This document shows positions 1-8,335 of a stretch of DNA of 64,000 nt, one piece after another. This stretch comes from an uncultured Saprospiraceae bacterium (GTDB taxonomy: Bacteria > Bacteroidota > Bacteroidia > Chitinophagales > Saprospiraceae), in the NCBI GenBank assembly GCA_937921775.1, contig CAKZUK010000033.1, positions 106,216-170,215 of the forward strand, read 5' to 3'. The translations under genes were made by a program, and so were the position numbers. The stretch's first letter is position 1. Every line of letters begins with the position of its first letter. The notes beneath the pieces are model-generated. The model was not told where the DNA came from. It saw only the letters and a list, made by a program, of their open reading frames with translations, and did not search any database.

Positions 1-48
1 ACCTTCTTGATTGGGAATGTTATTACTATCCCATTTTTGTTTTGACAT
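1..48 (-). CDS. Short-chain dehydrogenase/reductase, N-terminal fragment (runs off left edge)
   Basis: A minus-strand ATG at 48-46 opens a frame that stays open to the left edge and gives 16 residues, MSKQKWDSNNIPNQEG. The IPxQxG segment right after the start resembles the N-terminus of retinol-dehydrogenase-like SDR proteins, where it lies just before the Rossmann beta strand. That is family knowledge; the nucleotide-binding motif itself is outside the window. The gene lies 85 bases downstream of the frameshifted SRPBCC gene on the same strand, so the two may be co-transcribed. With so few residues the family call is tentative. Confidence 0.5.
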   Translation of the reverse strand, partial: MSKQKWDSNNIPNQEG

Positions 49-133
49 AAGTTGATTCGATTTTAAAATATTGTCTAGTAGATTAGATCTGGCAAATAAC
101 TAGATAGCCCGACAGCTTTGAATTTTTTTTGAT

Positions 134-692
134 TTAATTAGCTGCTTCACTAATCTTCTTCAGGGCCTCATTCATCAGCTCATATCGTTCAGTCATGTTC
201 TTCTTTGTTTTCTTTGTCAGAACGAAAGACTTCACCAGCCCTTTCATCTTTTCGTAGTGTACTAGACGTGTTCCTTTCCCATTATTGATTGGTTCAAAAA
301 TAAAGACGTGGTTGGCCTTCAGATACCATCGTTTAAAACCCCAATCAAATACTTCTTCGTTATTTTCATAAACGACAGGGTTTACAGGAGCTGGAGCAGG
401 ATCATTTTTTCTACCAAAATCTAAGGTCAAGGTCAAGGGTAGGTTTAGTGTCCAAATTATTGATGTCTCCACTTTTGATTGCAATTTTAGGAATCACAGC
501 ATTCCATTCAGGCCACTTTTTAAAGGCTAAAAATTTTGCACGAACGATTTCCGGTGAGGCATTTATAAGTATCTCCGTAAAAACAGTGCGCTTTCCCTTT
601 ACCTCACTTGCTTGTCGGGTATAAGTGTCTTGTGCACTTAAAGTCATGCATAGTCCGCTAAAAAAAAATAATGCTAAAAATAAAAATCTCAT
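134..692 (-). pseudogene. SRPBCC-family (START-like) protein, exported, split by a frameshift
   Basis: Two overlapping minus-strand frames together make one protein. The first (692 to 411) has a signal peptide (MRFLFLALFFFSGLCMTLSA) followed by an SRPBCC N-terminal part with KWPEWNAVIPKI. The second (read from about 440 to 134) continues with a domain containing FDWGFKRWYL, HVFIFEPINNGKGTRL and HYEKMKG, typical of the second half of SRPBCC lipid/hydrophobic-ligand-binding folds. Neither half is a complete fold. The switch lies within about 411-450, next to a doubled AAGGTC hexamer, so a one-base indel there would restore a protein of about 170 residues. This is either a real disruption or a sequencing error. 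No catalytic role can be assigned; members of the family bind small hydrophobic ligands. Confidence 0.7.
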
Positions 693-1047
693 TCGTGTTA
701 TTTTTGTGAATTAGTAATAACACAAATTTGAGCCTTTTGAATTAAGGAAATCTATACATTTCGCAGAAGCTTGTATATATTTCGCAGATGCTTGAATAGA
801 TTTTGAAAAGGATCCTTTTATTTGCTTTTCCCTTCTAAGTTGTTTAACCTAATTATTTTGTTCCGTCACTTATCCAAAGTAGAATTATTCGACCTAGCAC
901 AGAACATTAAGCCTTTCGGCAAATGGACGTTCAAATCAGGTACTCCAGTTTTAGTGGCATGCATGACATCTAAATTCCCTTTTAGATTCCTTTTGTTGTC
1001 GGACATTTATTGGGATAGCTTCAAGTTATACATTCGATTTAGGACTA
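693..1047. other. Intergenic region without a convincing gene
   Basis: This stretch separates the SRPBCC gene start from the end of the GH5 gene. It holds the 21-base direct repeat and a plus-strand frame of 80 codons beginning with TTG at 822, which runs into the GH5 3' end. That frame has no recognisable domain and no ribosome binding site, so I do not call it. Confidence 0.5.
758..798. repeat. Imperfect 21-base tandem direct repeat upstream of the SRPBCC gene
   Basis: ATTTCGCAGAAGCTTGTATA (758-777) is followed by ATTTCGCAGATGCTTGAATA (779-798), two copies offset by 21 bases with two differences. The pair lies 66-106 bases upstream of the minus-strand SRPBCC start. A spacing of two helical turns would suit side-by-side binding of a regulator, but no regulator is known and this may be chance. 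Confidence 0.5.
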
Positions 1048-2334
1048 TTAAAAAAGGCGATTGAACATATCGGCATATTTTTTAATAACATCAATAGTAT
1101 TTTTGTCCTTTTCATAAACGGAGTACCAGCCTTGAAATTCATGTGGCGGATCACCAGTAAAGTCATCACCCGCCTTCCAGATTGCTTTTGTACTAGCAGG
1201 GCGTCCTTCTCCTGACCATGCCCAAAAATTGCAACCTACCATTGGACTTCCTTCTTTAGCATGTTGGTAAATGGTTTCAAACATCAATCTGTAATACTTA
1301 TCTCGCATAGCCGTTGCAGCGGCAGGATCGTGATCATCTAAGTCACGAGATATTCCAAACTCTTCCAAGACGAGTGGCTTTTTTAGTTTTTTGGAAATAG
1401 CCAAATGCTCATTTATATAAGCCCTGGCCTTGCTAAGCCCAATTTCAAATGTACTATCTGCTTGAAGAGGATCATACCATCCCCAGTTTTGTACCCAGAT
1501 ATGAATAGTGGTATAGTCAATATGTTTGAACTTATGATCCTTGTAGAAATCATTTCCATTGGCGGTAGCCGTATTGCCCTCGCTACCGATAGTAAGGAGA
1601 TGCTTACTATCCATCTTTTTTATGTAACGAGCTGTTTTTCGAATCCATCGTCGGTAAGCTCTTGGTTTTTCCATGCCACGGGGTTCATTTGCAATTTCCC
1701 AAGACATAATGGTCGGATCATTTTTGTAAAGGATTCCCGTAATGCTATTGGTTCGGTTAATGATTTTATTCAGATGTTGACGAAACGCTTTTTTTGCTTT
1801 TCTATTGGTATAAAATTTTGAAGTAAATTCCATATAGGTCCACCACTCATTTGTGCCAATGATCGGAGGGTAAGGAATGGCAGCATCCTTTTTGCTCCAG
1901 CTATAATACTGAGCCATACCACCTGACCAGGGCCAGAAATTATTGAGGCAAATGACGGCATAGATTTCTCGTTTGGCAAGTTCAAGTATTAAAAAGTCAA
2001 GTGCTTCAAGCAAATCCTGATTGTATTGTCCAGGGGATTCCTGAAGTGCTGGTTGCATTCGACCTGGTTCAGAAGATGGACCTTCACTGGCAGCCATGAT
2101 GCGAACATTGCTAATACCAATACTTTTCAAATGGTCAAGCTCGCGTAGTAAACGGGGACGATCTCCTCCTTCGCCTTTGGATGCCAGGTTGATGGCGTAC
2201 CACAAATTGGTGCCCATGAAATGGTATATTTGGTCTCCCTTCATGAGTTTAGTTTCCTTTACAGAAATGAAGGATTGACCCTGAGAAGAGATGGATAGGC
2301 TTAACATTAGGAGCAAATAAAGGTATTTTTGCAT
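1048..2334 (-). CDS. Secreted glycoside hydrolase family 5 enzyme, probable endo-beta-1,4-mannanase
   Basis: The 428-residue protein has an N-terminal signal peptide (residues 1-20, ending SSQGQ) and a single (beta/alpha)8 catalytic domain. The clan GH-A landmarks are visible: SWEIANEPRG, in which Glu217 is the predicted acid/base, an aromatic-rich HIWVQNWGWYD around 277-288, and LVLEEFG, in which Glu325 is the predicted nucleophile. The N-terminal FMGTNLWYA segment and the LEEFG motif resemble GH5 subfamily 7 mannanases, but cellulase-type activity cannot be excluded. The protein should leave the cytoplasm; there is no T9SS sorting domain, so it is probably periplasmic or outer-membrane associated. 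The gene is divergent from the CHAT gene, with 107 bases between the starts. Confidence 0.88.
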   Translation of the reverse strand: MQKYLYLLLMLSLSISSQGQSFISVKETKLMKGDQIYHFMGTNLWYAINLASKGEGGDRPRLLRELDHLKSIGISNVRIMAASEGPSSEPGRMQPALQESPGQYNQDLLEALDFLILELAKREIYAVICLNNFWPWSGGMAQYYSWSKKDAAIPYPPIIGTNEWWTYMEFTSKFYTNRKAKKAFRQHLNKIINRTNSITGILYKNDPTIMSWEIANEPRGMEKPRAYRRWIRKTARYIKKMDSKHLLTIGSEGNTATANGNDFYKDHKFKHIDYTTIHIWVQNWGWYDPLQADSTFEIGLSKARAYINEHLAISKKLKKPLVLEEFGISRDLDDHDPAAATAMRDKYYRLMFETIYQHAKEGSPMVGCNFWAWSGEGRPASTKAIWKAGDDFTGDPPHEFQGWYSVYEKDKNTIDVIKKYADMFNRLF

Positions 2335-2441
2335 TTTGAAATTCTATGGCGATAGTTTAACATGTCTTGTAAAATAGCTATGTTTACAGAGAAGTTGTTG
2401 AGCAACTTCGTTAAGTGCAAATTAAGCCCATTAAATAGACT

Positions 2442-4310
2442 ATGCGAAATTTACTGTTCATATATCTGCTGTTTTTGTCCGCTCCTGTCTTTGCAGGAGG
2501 AGATACGCTGCATATTGCCTTTACGACTCAAGAGTTGGCTGCTTACCCTGAGGCAACGGAAGCAATCATGAAAGGACAACAATCTTTTGATGAAAGGGAA
2601 GTTGACCAAGCTTTGATGAATTATCAGAAAGCTCTGATAGAATTGGTGCCTGGCTTTTCTAATACTGATCCAGACGAGAATCCTGATAAGAAAAATTTTT
2701 ACGCTAATACCTTATTATCAAAAGCATTTGAAGGGAAAGCAAAAACATATGAAGCAATAGCAAGGAGAGAAACAGGAATAGATGCATTTGAAAAAGCATT
2801 GACTTGTCGGGAATTAATATTTGAAGTAGATAGGCATCTCGCTCATATTGGAAAGGTGTACGATCCAATACATTATGATGAATTGGTCGCTCAAGCATTT
2901 AATCTTTACGAAAAAACAAATAACCCTTCCGTTCTTTTACGGGTCTTTAGGTCTGTAGAAAAATGCCGAAAAATACGAACACTCGAAAGTTTGCGAGACC
3001 CTTCAACTAAGCAAATTGCAAATGTACCTGTTGAATTAATTGCCAATCTACAGCAACAAAAAATAAGTCTAGATCAAGAATTGAAACGCTATCTCTCTTC
3101 CAAAGGAACTGCTAACGAGACCAAAACCGAAGAAGCTTACAAGGCCATTAGAAAGACTTATCAAAACGCACTATTCGATTCGAAAAAGAAATATCCCGAT
3201 TTTTATCGTTTGCAATATGATGAATCAGTAGTGACTGTTGGTGAAATTCAAAACCGTATTTCTGATAAAGAAGAAGCGGTCATTGCTTTTTATGATACTG
3301 CAGACCAATTATATATTTTTGTTATTGGACAAAATGGTTTTCGTGGCAGACGAATCGCAAAAGACTTTCCAATTGGAAATTGGGTTAAGCAACTGAGAAC
3401 AGAAATTCAGAATTACGGGAACGGAGATAAGGTGGCGGCCTGTACTGGATATAGAGAAATGGCCTATAAATTGTATCAAAAAATTGTAGAACCTTTAGGG
3501 GCACTTCCAACGAGCTTGGTGATTATTCCAGATGGAGTTGTTGCACAATTGCCATTTAGTGCCTTGCTGTCTGAGCAGGTTTCAGATTGTACTTTTAATA
3601 AGTACCCATTTATGCTTCGGGATCATCAGATCAGTTATCATTATGGAGCAGACCTTTACGCAAGGGCCGCTTATCTAGAACATGAAAGTTATAAAAATGT
3701 AGTAGGTTTTACTTCTGGTAGAGATCTGAGCGCAATAACTAAGGTTATGGGAGGGAAAGTGTTTGGCGCGAAAAGAGATAACTTTGAGGAAGCAGCAGTC
3801 ACAGCTAGTCTCTTGCATTTATCTATACCAACTCAAACTAATAATGAAAAAAAACCTTGGTTTTCATTTCAACTTTCTGACGATAGTCCATTTCTAGAAA
3901 AGGAAATTTATAATCTAAATCTAGCATCTCAAATGGTGGTACTTAGTGATTGCACATTAGGAAATGGTACCACAGGTTTGCTATCTATCGTTCAAGGGTT
4001 TCAATATGCTGGTGCGCAAAGTGTGGTGACTACCTTATGGAAAAATGATGAGGGCTCTATGCGAACAATGATGAATGATTTTTACACACAACTTCGAAAT
4101 GGTATGACCAAAGATGCTGCACTTCGGAGTGCTTGCCTTTCTTTGTGGAAAGAAAAAGATGCAGATTTATGTCATCCCTTACATTGGGCAACTTACATAC
4201 CGATAGGTGATATGGATGCGGTCAAAGAAAAAAATTGGTATTTATATCTGATAGGGATTGCACCGCTCGTTGCCTTATTTTATTTTTGGAGAAAGTATCG
4301 TACGGCATAG
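2442..4310 (+). CDS. CHAT-domain protein with TPR-like N-terminus and C-terminal membrane anchor; catalytic His missing
   Basis: The 622-residue protein has a signal peptide (1-19), a helical TPR-like region (about 30-180), a CHAT (caspase HetF-associated with TPRs) domain (about 270-590) and one transmembrane helix at 600-615, followed by a short basic tail. CHAT landmarks are LVIIPDGVVAQLPFSALL (359-376), the VVLSDCTLGNG segment with Cys504, and LLSIVQGFQYAGAQSVVTTLW. The usual LHFATHG motif is replaced by LHLSIPT (458-464), so the position of the catalytic His is Pro463. By family knowledge the His/Cys dyad is needed for protease activity, so I infer an inactive or altered CHAT protein. 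The topology puts the CHAT domain outside the cytoplasmic membrane. No partner substrate gene is adjacent; the next gene, CotH, is convergent. Confidence 0.85.
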   Translation: MRNLLFIYLLFLSAPVFAGGDTLHIAFTTQELAAYPEATEAIMKGQQSFDEREVDQALMNYQKALIELVPGFSNTDPDENPDKKNFYANTLLSKAFEGKAKTYEAIARRETGIDAFEKALTCRELIFEVDRHLAHIGKVYDPIHYDELVAQAFNLYEKTNNPSVLLRVFRSVEKCRKIRTLESLRDPSTKQIANVPVELIANLQQQKISLDQELKRYLSSKGTANETKTEEAYKAIRKTYQNALFDSKKKYPDFYRLQYDESVVTVGEIQNRISDKEEAVIAFYDTADQLYIFVIGQNGFRGRRIAKDFPIGNWVKQLRTEIQNYGNGDKVAACTGYREMAYKLYQKIVEPLGALPTSLVIIPDGVVAQLPFSALLSEQVSDCTFNKYPFMLRDHQISYHYGADLYARAAYLEHESYKNVVGFTSGRDLSAITKVMGGKVFGAKRDNFEEAAVTASLLHLSIPTQTNNEKKPWFSFQLSDDSPFLEKEIYNLNLASQMVVLSDCTLGNGTTGLLSIVQGFQYAGAQSVVTTLWKNDEGSMRTMMNDFYTQLRNGMTKDAALRSACLSLWKEKDADLCHPLHWATYIPIGDMDAVKEKNWYLYLIGIAPLVALFYFWRKYRTA

Positions 4311-4739
4311 CCGCAAATCGAAATTGCAATCTAAATGGGAAGAGCAATGCACTATGATTTGCTCTTTCGAAGGCTAATCTTGTAAAGATTATTGTTAAAT
4401 CGAATCGCAAGTTAATATTCTAAGCAAAAAAACTGCAGACGCATCTACCGTTTTCTAAACAATTCTCACACTTTAGTCCTGTAGAGTCACCATTACGTAA
4501 AGAGCTGTTTCAAATACGATGTATGAGACTTATATTTGTACTGTGTAGTTTCTCATAGTATTTATTGTTTTTTAATTCTCCTACGTCATCAGCCTCCGAT
4601 GTAGGAGATTTTTTTTTGTAAAAAATATAGGTGAGAACTTGGTGGTGAGAAGCTGGAAGGCCACTAAGACGTGTAGCCTTGAGTTATCGGTGTCTTCTAA
4701 GATACTATTCTCCGACTTTCAACTTCAACTTCATCGCCA
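4311..4739. other. Intergenic region between convergent CHAT and CotH genes
   Basis: It contains the terminator-like hairpin at 4578-4617. At 4631-4732 there is a weak, degenerate copy of the palindromic intergenic repeat seen elsewhere: a GAAGCTGGAAGG-like left side and an ACTTTCAACTTCAACTTC right side. No gene is seen. Confidence 0.5.
4578..4617 (+). terminator. Rho-independent terminator
   Basis: CTCCTAC (4578-4584) pairs with GTAGGAG (4601-4607), with inner ATC/GAT pairing, and is followed by a run of nine T (4609-4617). It lies 268 bases after the CHAT stop codon on the same strand. Confidence 0.75.
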
Positions 4740-7700
4740 TTAGTGATGAATCACCAGCTTTTTCAATATCTCTTCCTCTCCAAAAATAGTTTCTAAAAAG
4801 TAAACACCATTTGCCCATTCCTGAACATCAATCTCTAGTTCCTGTGTCACCGGACCAGCTTCTAATTCTTTGATGAACACTTGTTGTCCAATCGAGTTAT
4901 AAATTCGTATAAGAAAACGAGTTGTAGTGAGTTCGCCATATTTTATCGTCAATATAGTGTTTGATGGGATAGGGTAAATCTGAAAAACAGACTCAGGATC
5001 GGAACTTGGTGGCGGTGGTGGTGGTGGTGGTGGTGGTGGATCAACTTCGCCATCCTTCTGAAATATCGGAGTAAGAACAGAGGTGGTATTCGCTGCAAAA
5101 TTAATAGTAGTAGTAGTGTCTCCCGTTTCTTCCCAGCGAACGAAGTGATATCCTTCATCAGCAATGGCTTTTATTTCAATGGGGACATTATTAAAATATT
5201 GAGCCTCATATTGATAAGGAATAGGCATTTCATTATTATGAAAAACAACCGTACCAGGAGTCTCCGCATCATAATTAATATTCAAATCAAAATGCCCATT
5301 ATAACTAAAGTGGCTTTCAAAGTTATTTAAAACATAAGGAAAGCGGATATTAAAAAAGTTAATAAAATTGGAAAGGTGGTTTTTCCATGCAAAGTAGCTT
5401 CCTCCTACAGGATTATCACCCCAATGTACCCAATTGGATGGTGGATTATTGAATTTAGTGACTATTTGAGGTACCTCACTATCAATACGAGCTGAAAGAC
5501 TATCAATAAAGTGAAGTGTGCGGTCTGGTGCAAAAATCGTTTGGGCAAATGTACAGGTACGTTGTGTAAACTCATTTTTAAATTCCTGATTGTTTAGCAT
5601 CTTTCTTAAGAACAAAGTACTAGCTTCTCCATTGGGCCATAAGTTGCCAGAAGTTGTGGTAGCATGATTAATGGCATCGTAATCTGCCAATGCAGGAGAC
5701 CATTGACCAAAACCAGAACTAATATCGGTGTCAAACAACATCCAGCGCCATCTACCATTATTGCGGTCACGCCAAACACTAACGTTGTTGGCCGGCCAGT
5801 CGTAATTGACGACATAAATTTGTGCGATATGATAGTTGATAAATTCGTTGATGTCAACTCTTGTTTCGAGCTCATCCATATTATCTTGATTCGTAAATGA
5901 ATTGGTTCGAATGAAATCGGTCAAGTCAAGCCAGTCGTTAGCGTCTCCTTCCCTTACATCAAGAGTGTAGTATGGATTTTTGAGCAAATCAATATTGTCT
6001 TGAGAGACGCCATGATGCGCTTCCACATAATGCTTGGTGAAAAATTCACGAATACCATAGAAGCCCCAATAGTCTCCATTCAAATAAACAACAGCAGGTG
6101 TATAAGCCATCAGGTCAATGTCTACCTGATTGAAAAGGAGACTTTGAATCGTTGCGTCTCGAATCATGGTAAGTGGATAGTCGGTACCACTGCCACGTAA
6201 CTTAAATCGTTTGAAAGTATTGACATCGAAATTTTCAAAAAGGGGATAATCCACTATGTCATCACCATATTCCTGTTCCCGAAAAAAGAGATTAAACATT
6301 TTTAAAGCGTAGCCTCTAGAACAGCCACCTCCTATCTTCATTCCAGCATTTAGCTGAAAAGCCATGCTTCCATCTGGTTCAAAATAACGAACCGTGGCGG
6401 GGCGTTCCCAGTCCTGATTCCAATTTCGGGGTATGTCATTGGAACAAAAACCAGTGATACCATTAGCTCCGGTAACATACATGCCTTCTTGCTCGTCCCA
6501 AAGATATTTAGAATCAATACTCAGTTGTATTACGGGTAATTCATGATCACTACCGATAAGATAAAAGGCATCTTTTTGTGGACTGGAAGCATAGCCTTGC
6601 TTGAAGGCAGCAGCTCGTAGTAGGCTAGTTTGATCAATGAAAAATTGACCAGTGTAAAGGGTAGAGCTTAGTGTTGGAGTACTTCCGTCTGTTGTTATTC
6701 TGATTTGAGCACTTGGATCACTACAGGATATACTAAGGGGAAAGCTGGTATTGAAGGACCCACTTTCTACAGAGAATGTAATGGTGGCATTGAGGTATAA
6801 ACCATTTCCATTGTTAGATTCCTTGGGGCTGTATTCTCCAAAGGAAACCCAATTACTGTTACCATCCGTTTCTCTGCCGTAACTTACATTCTCTGGCAGA
6901 TTTCCAAATGTGATTTCATCCAGTAGTACCAATTCCCCTGCCTGTTCTTGTGAAAGAAATAGAGATTCTCCAGAACTACTGAGTTTGAATGGAGCGTGAT
7001 TAGTGCCTTGGTCTACTTGGTCATCAAGCCAAAATACTGAAAAGCTATTTGGAGGAATGACAAGCGCTCCTTCTATTTGCCATTTTGTTCTGTCGTTGGC
7101 ATCATCAGAAAGATAAAGACCGGTGAGGAGTACACTGGTGTCGTTGGCATTATATAGTTCTATCCAGTCATCTTTCTCACCATATTCATCATCAATGACA
7201 TTATTTTTTGCCATGAGCTCATTGATATAAATCTGACTAAGGTTGTCATCTAGAACGGGTACCGCCACCTCGATGTTTAGTTTGGCTGAATTACTTTGAT
7301 TGCCTTCGTAAGCATGTGCGACTCTTCTGCCGCTACCATTCATGATGAAGTTAATGGCATTTCCCTCTTGCCAATTTGGCCGGTCAATAATTTCTTGAAC
7401 GATATTGGTGAGGTTCGAAGTTCGTTGTGCGTCGTTGGCTTCGTTTTGTATCCACCAGTCAAGGGGCGACCAATTGACAGATTGAGTCGTAAGTGTTCGA
7501 TTGGTGATATTGAAAACTGTGTTTGAGAAACTATTGGCGTTATCAGCAGCTTCACCATAAATTTGAATGGAGCAATTACCATTTGAAATTTCGTCTGTTT
7601 GAAATTGAATACTGGCATTTTGAATAATAGCTCCTTGAGGGATTTGGATGCCTGAAAAATGCAAACCGATGGTTTGTGAACCTCCATTGTCGGGATCTTC

Positions 7701-7886
7701 AGAAAGTTCAATGTCAGTTGAGTTTGGAAGCATTTGTCCGCTGCTTAGTTCCTCCATATCATCATAAGCAGATTGAATGGAATAAGTCAAAGGTATTATA
7801 ATAATGGTATCCTGAACTTTTGCAGAAAGGCTATTGCCAAAGGATAAGAGGATGCAGTACAGAACAATCGTTTTAAGTAATTTCAT
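4740..7886 (-). CDS. T9SS-exported CotH-kinase-fold protein with lamin-tail domain
   Basis: I chose the ATG at 7886 because it gives a clean signal peptide (MKLLKTIVLYCILLSFGNSL); a GTG ten codons upstream would place a second hydrophobic stretch in front. Numbering from that GTG (1058 residues), the order is: a DNRLRE-like beta domain (about 35-215); a lamin-tail domain (228-365; INELMAKN, DDWIELYNAN); a chitobiase-type FN3 domain (375-455; ITTDGSTPT); the CotH fold (460-860), with GFYGIREFF (618-626) and the active-site-like WRWMLFDTDISSGFG (723-737); a beta domain (870-952); an 11-proline linker (960-970); and a T9SS type A sorting domain to the end. CotH proteins include secretory-pathway protein kinases. 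Activity here is inferred from the retained Asp pair near 729-731. Confidence 0.9.
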   Translation of the reverse strand: MKLLKTIVLYCILLSFGNSLSAKVQDTIIIIPLTYSIQSAYDDMEELSSGQMLPNSTDIELSEDPDNGGSQTIGLHFSGIQIPQGAIIQNASIQFQTDEISNGNCSIQIYGEAADNANSFSNTVFNITNRTLTTQSVNWSPLDWWIQNEANDAQRTSNLTNIVQEIIDRPNWQEGNAINFIMNGSGRRVAHAYEGNQSNSAKLNIEVAVPVLDDNLSQIYINELMAKNNVIDDEYGEKDDWIELYNANDTSVLLTGLYLSDDANDRTKWQIEGALVIPPNSFSVFWLDDQVDQGTNHAPFKLSSSGESLFLSQEQAGELVLLDEITFGNLPENVSYGRETDGNSNWVSFGEYSPKESNNGNGLYLNATITFSVESGSFNTSFPLSISCSDPSAQIRITTDGSTPTLSSTLYTGQFFIDQTSLLRAAAFKQGYASSPQKDAFYLIGSDHELPVIQLSIDSKYLWDEQEGMYVTGANGITGFCSNDIPRNWNQDWERPATVRYFEPDGSMAFQLNAGMKIGGGCSRGYALKMFNLFFREQEYGDDIVDYPLFENFDVNTFKRFKLRGSGTDYPLTMIRDATIQSLLFNQVDIDLMAYTPAVVYLNGDYWGFYGIREFFTKHYVEAHHGVSQDNIDLLKNPYYTLDVREGDANDWLDLTDFIRTNSFTNQDNMDELETRVDINEFINYHIAQIYVVNYDWPANNVSVWRDRNNGRWRWMLFDTDISSGFGQWSPALADYDAINHATTTSGNLWPNGEASTLFLRKMLNNQEFKNEFTQRTCTFAQTIFAPDRTLHFIDSLSARIDSEVPQIVTKFNNPPSNWVHWGDNPVGGSYFAWKNHLSNFINFFNIRFPYVLNNFESHFSYNGHFDLNINYDAETPGTVVFHNNEMPIPYQYEAQYFNNVPIEIKAIADEGYHFVRWEETGDTTTTINFAANTTSVLTPIFQKDGEVDPPPPPPPPPPPSSDPESVFQIYPIPSNTILTIKYGELTTTRFLIRIYNSIGQQVFIKELEAGPVTQELEIDVQEWANGVYFLETIFGEEEILKKLVIHH
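5008..5041. repeat. (GGT)n microsatellite coding for polyproline
   Basis: About eleven GGT/GGC triplets (CCN on the coding minus strand) encode the proline run just before the sorting domain of the CotH protein. Because the unit is three bases, slippage would change linker length without shifting frame. Confidence 0.85.
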
Positions 7887-8335
7887 TAGGATGAAAATAT
7901 TTTGAAGCAGTTTCACTTTCTTGTTTAGTGAAATATACGGAGTTTGAGATTTAATAGTTGTTGGTAAGTCTTGTAAAGAAGTACTTGTGTAGTAAAGTAG
8001 TATGCAATATCTGTGATCTTGCTGCGGTTAGGTAGTTTTTTAGACAAAGATTTGATGCATTTATTGTTGCTTCTCTTGTTATATGTAGCTAGCGAAATTA
8101 CTTAGTTGCGTTGAAAAAAGATTACTCATCAACTTAGCTGTTGGAGTAGCTCTAGCTAATTAAAAATCTAAAAGGTTAAGAATATTAAATTTTTTTAATA
8201 TCTTCAGTCTAAATTACTTTTGAAAATGTGCGCGAATTATCGCACAATCGGTCTACAACAAAGTTATCAATCCAATCCAATTGACTCCGATCTGATTTAA
8301 TATAATTATTTCAAGTATTTTCAAAATGTGTTTTC
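7887..8335. other. Intergenic region between divergent CotH and giant SprB genes
   Basis: This AT-rich stretch must hold the promoters for both large divergent genes. The only elements I can point to are the TACTTTTG box and the hairpin near 8215-8246, described separately. No open frame of interest is seen. Confidence 0.5.
8215..8246 (+). promoter_or_regulatory. Candidate Bacteroidota promoter -7 box and 5'-end hairpin for the SprB giant gene
   Basis: TACTTTTG (8215-8222) fits the TAnnTTTG consensus known for Bacteroidota sigma-ABfr. Transcription would start a few bases later, where TGTGCG (8227-8232) and CGCACA (8241-8246) form a perfect 6-bp stem with an 8-base loop. A leader of about 105 bases would precede the ATG at 8336. 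No good -33 TTTG is visible, so this is a tentative call. Confidence 0.35.

Noticed and set aside
822..1064. 80-codon plus-strand frame from a TTG start
   Set aside because: No ribosome binding site, no recognisable domain, and it runs into the 3' end of the GH5 gene on the other strand. A chance frame in AT-rich DNA is likelier.
1405..1821. 138-codon frame antisense to the GH5 gene
   Set aside because: Antisense shadow of a clear enzyme gene; no ribosome binding site or domain.
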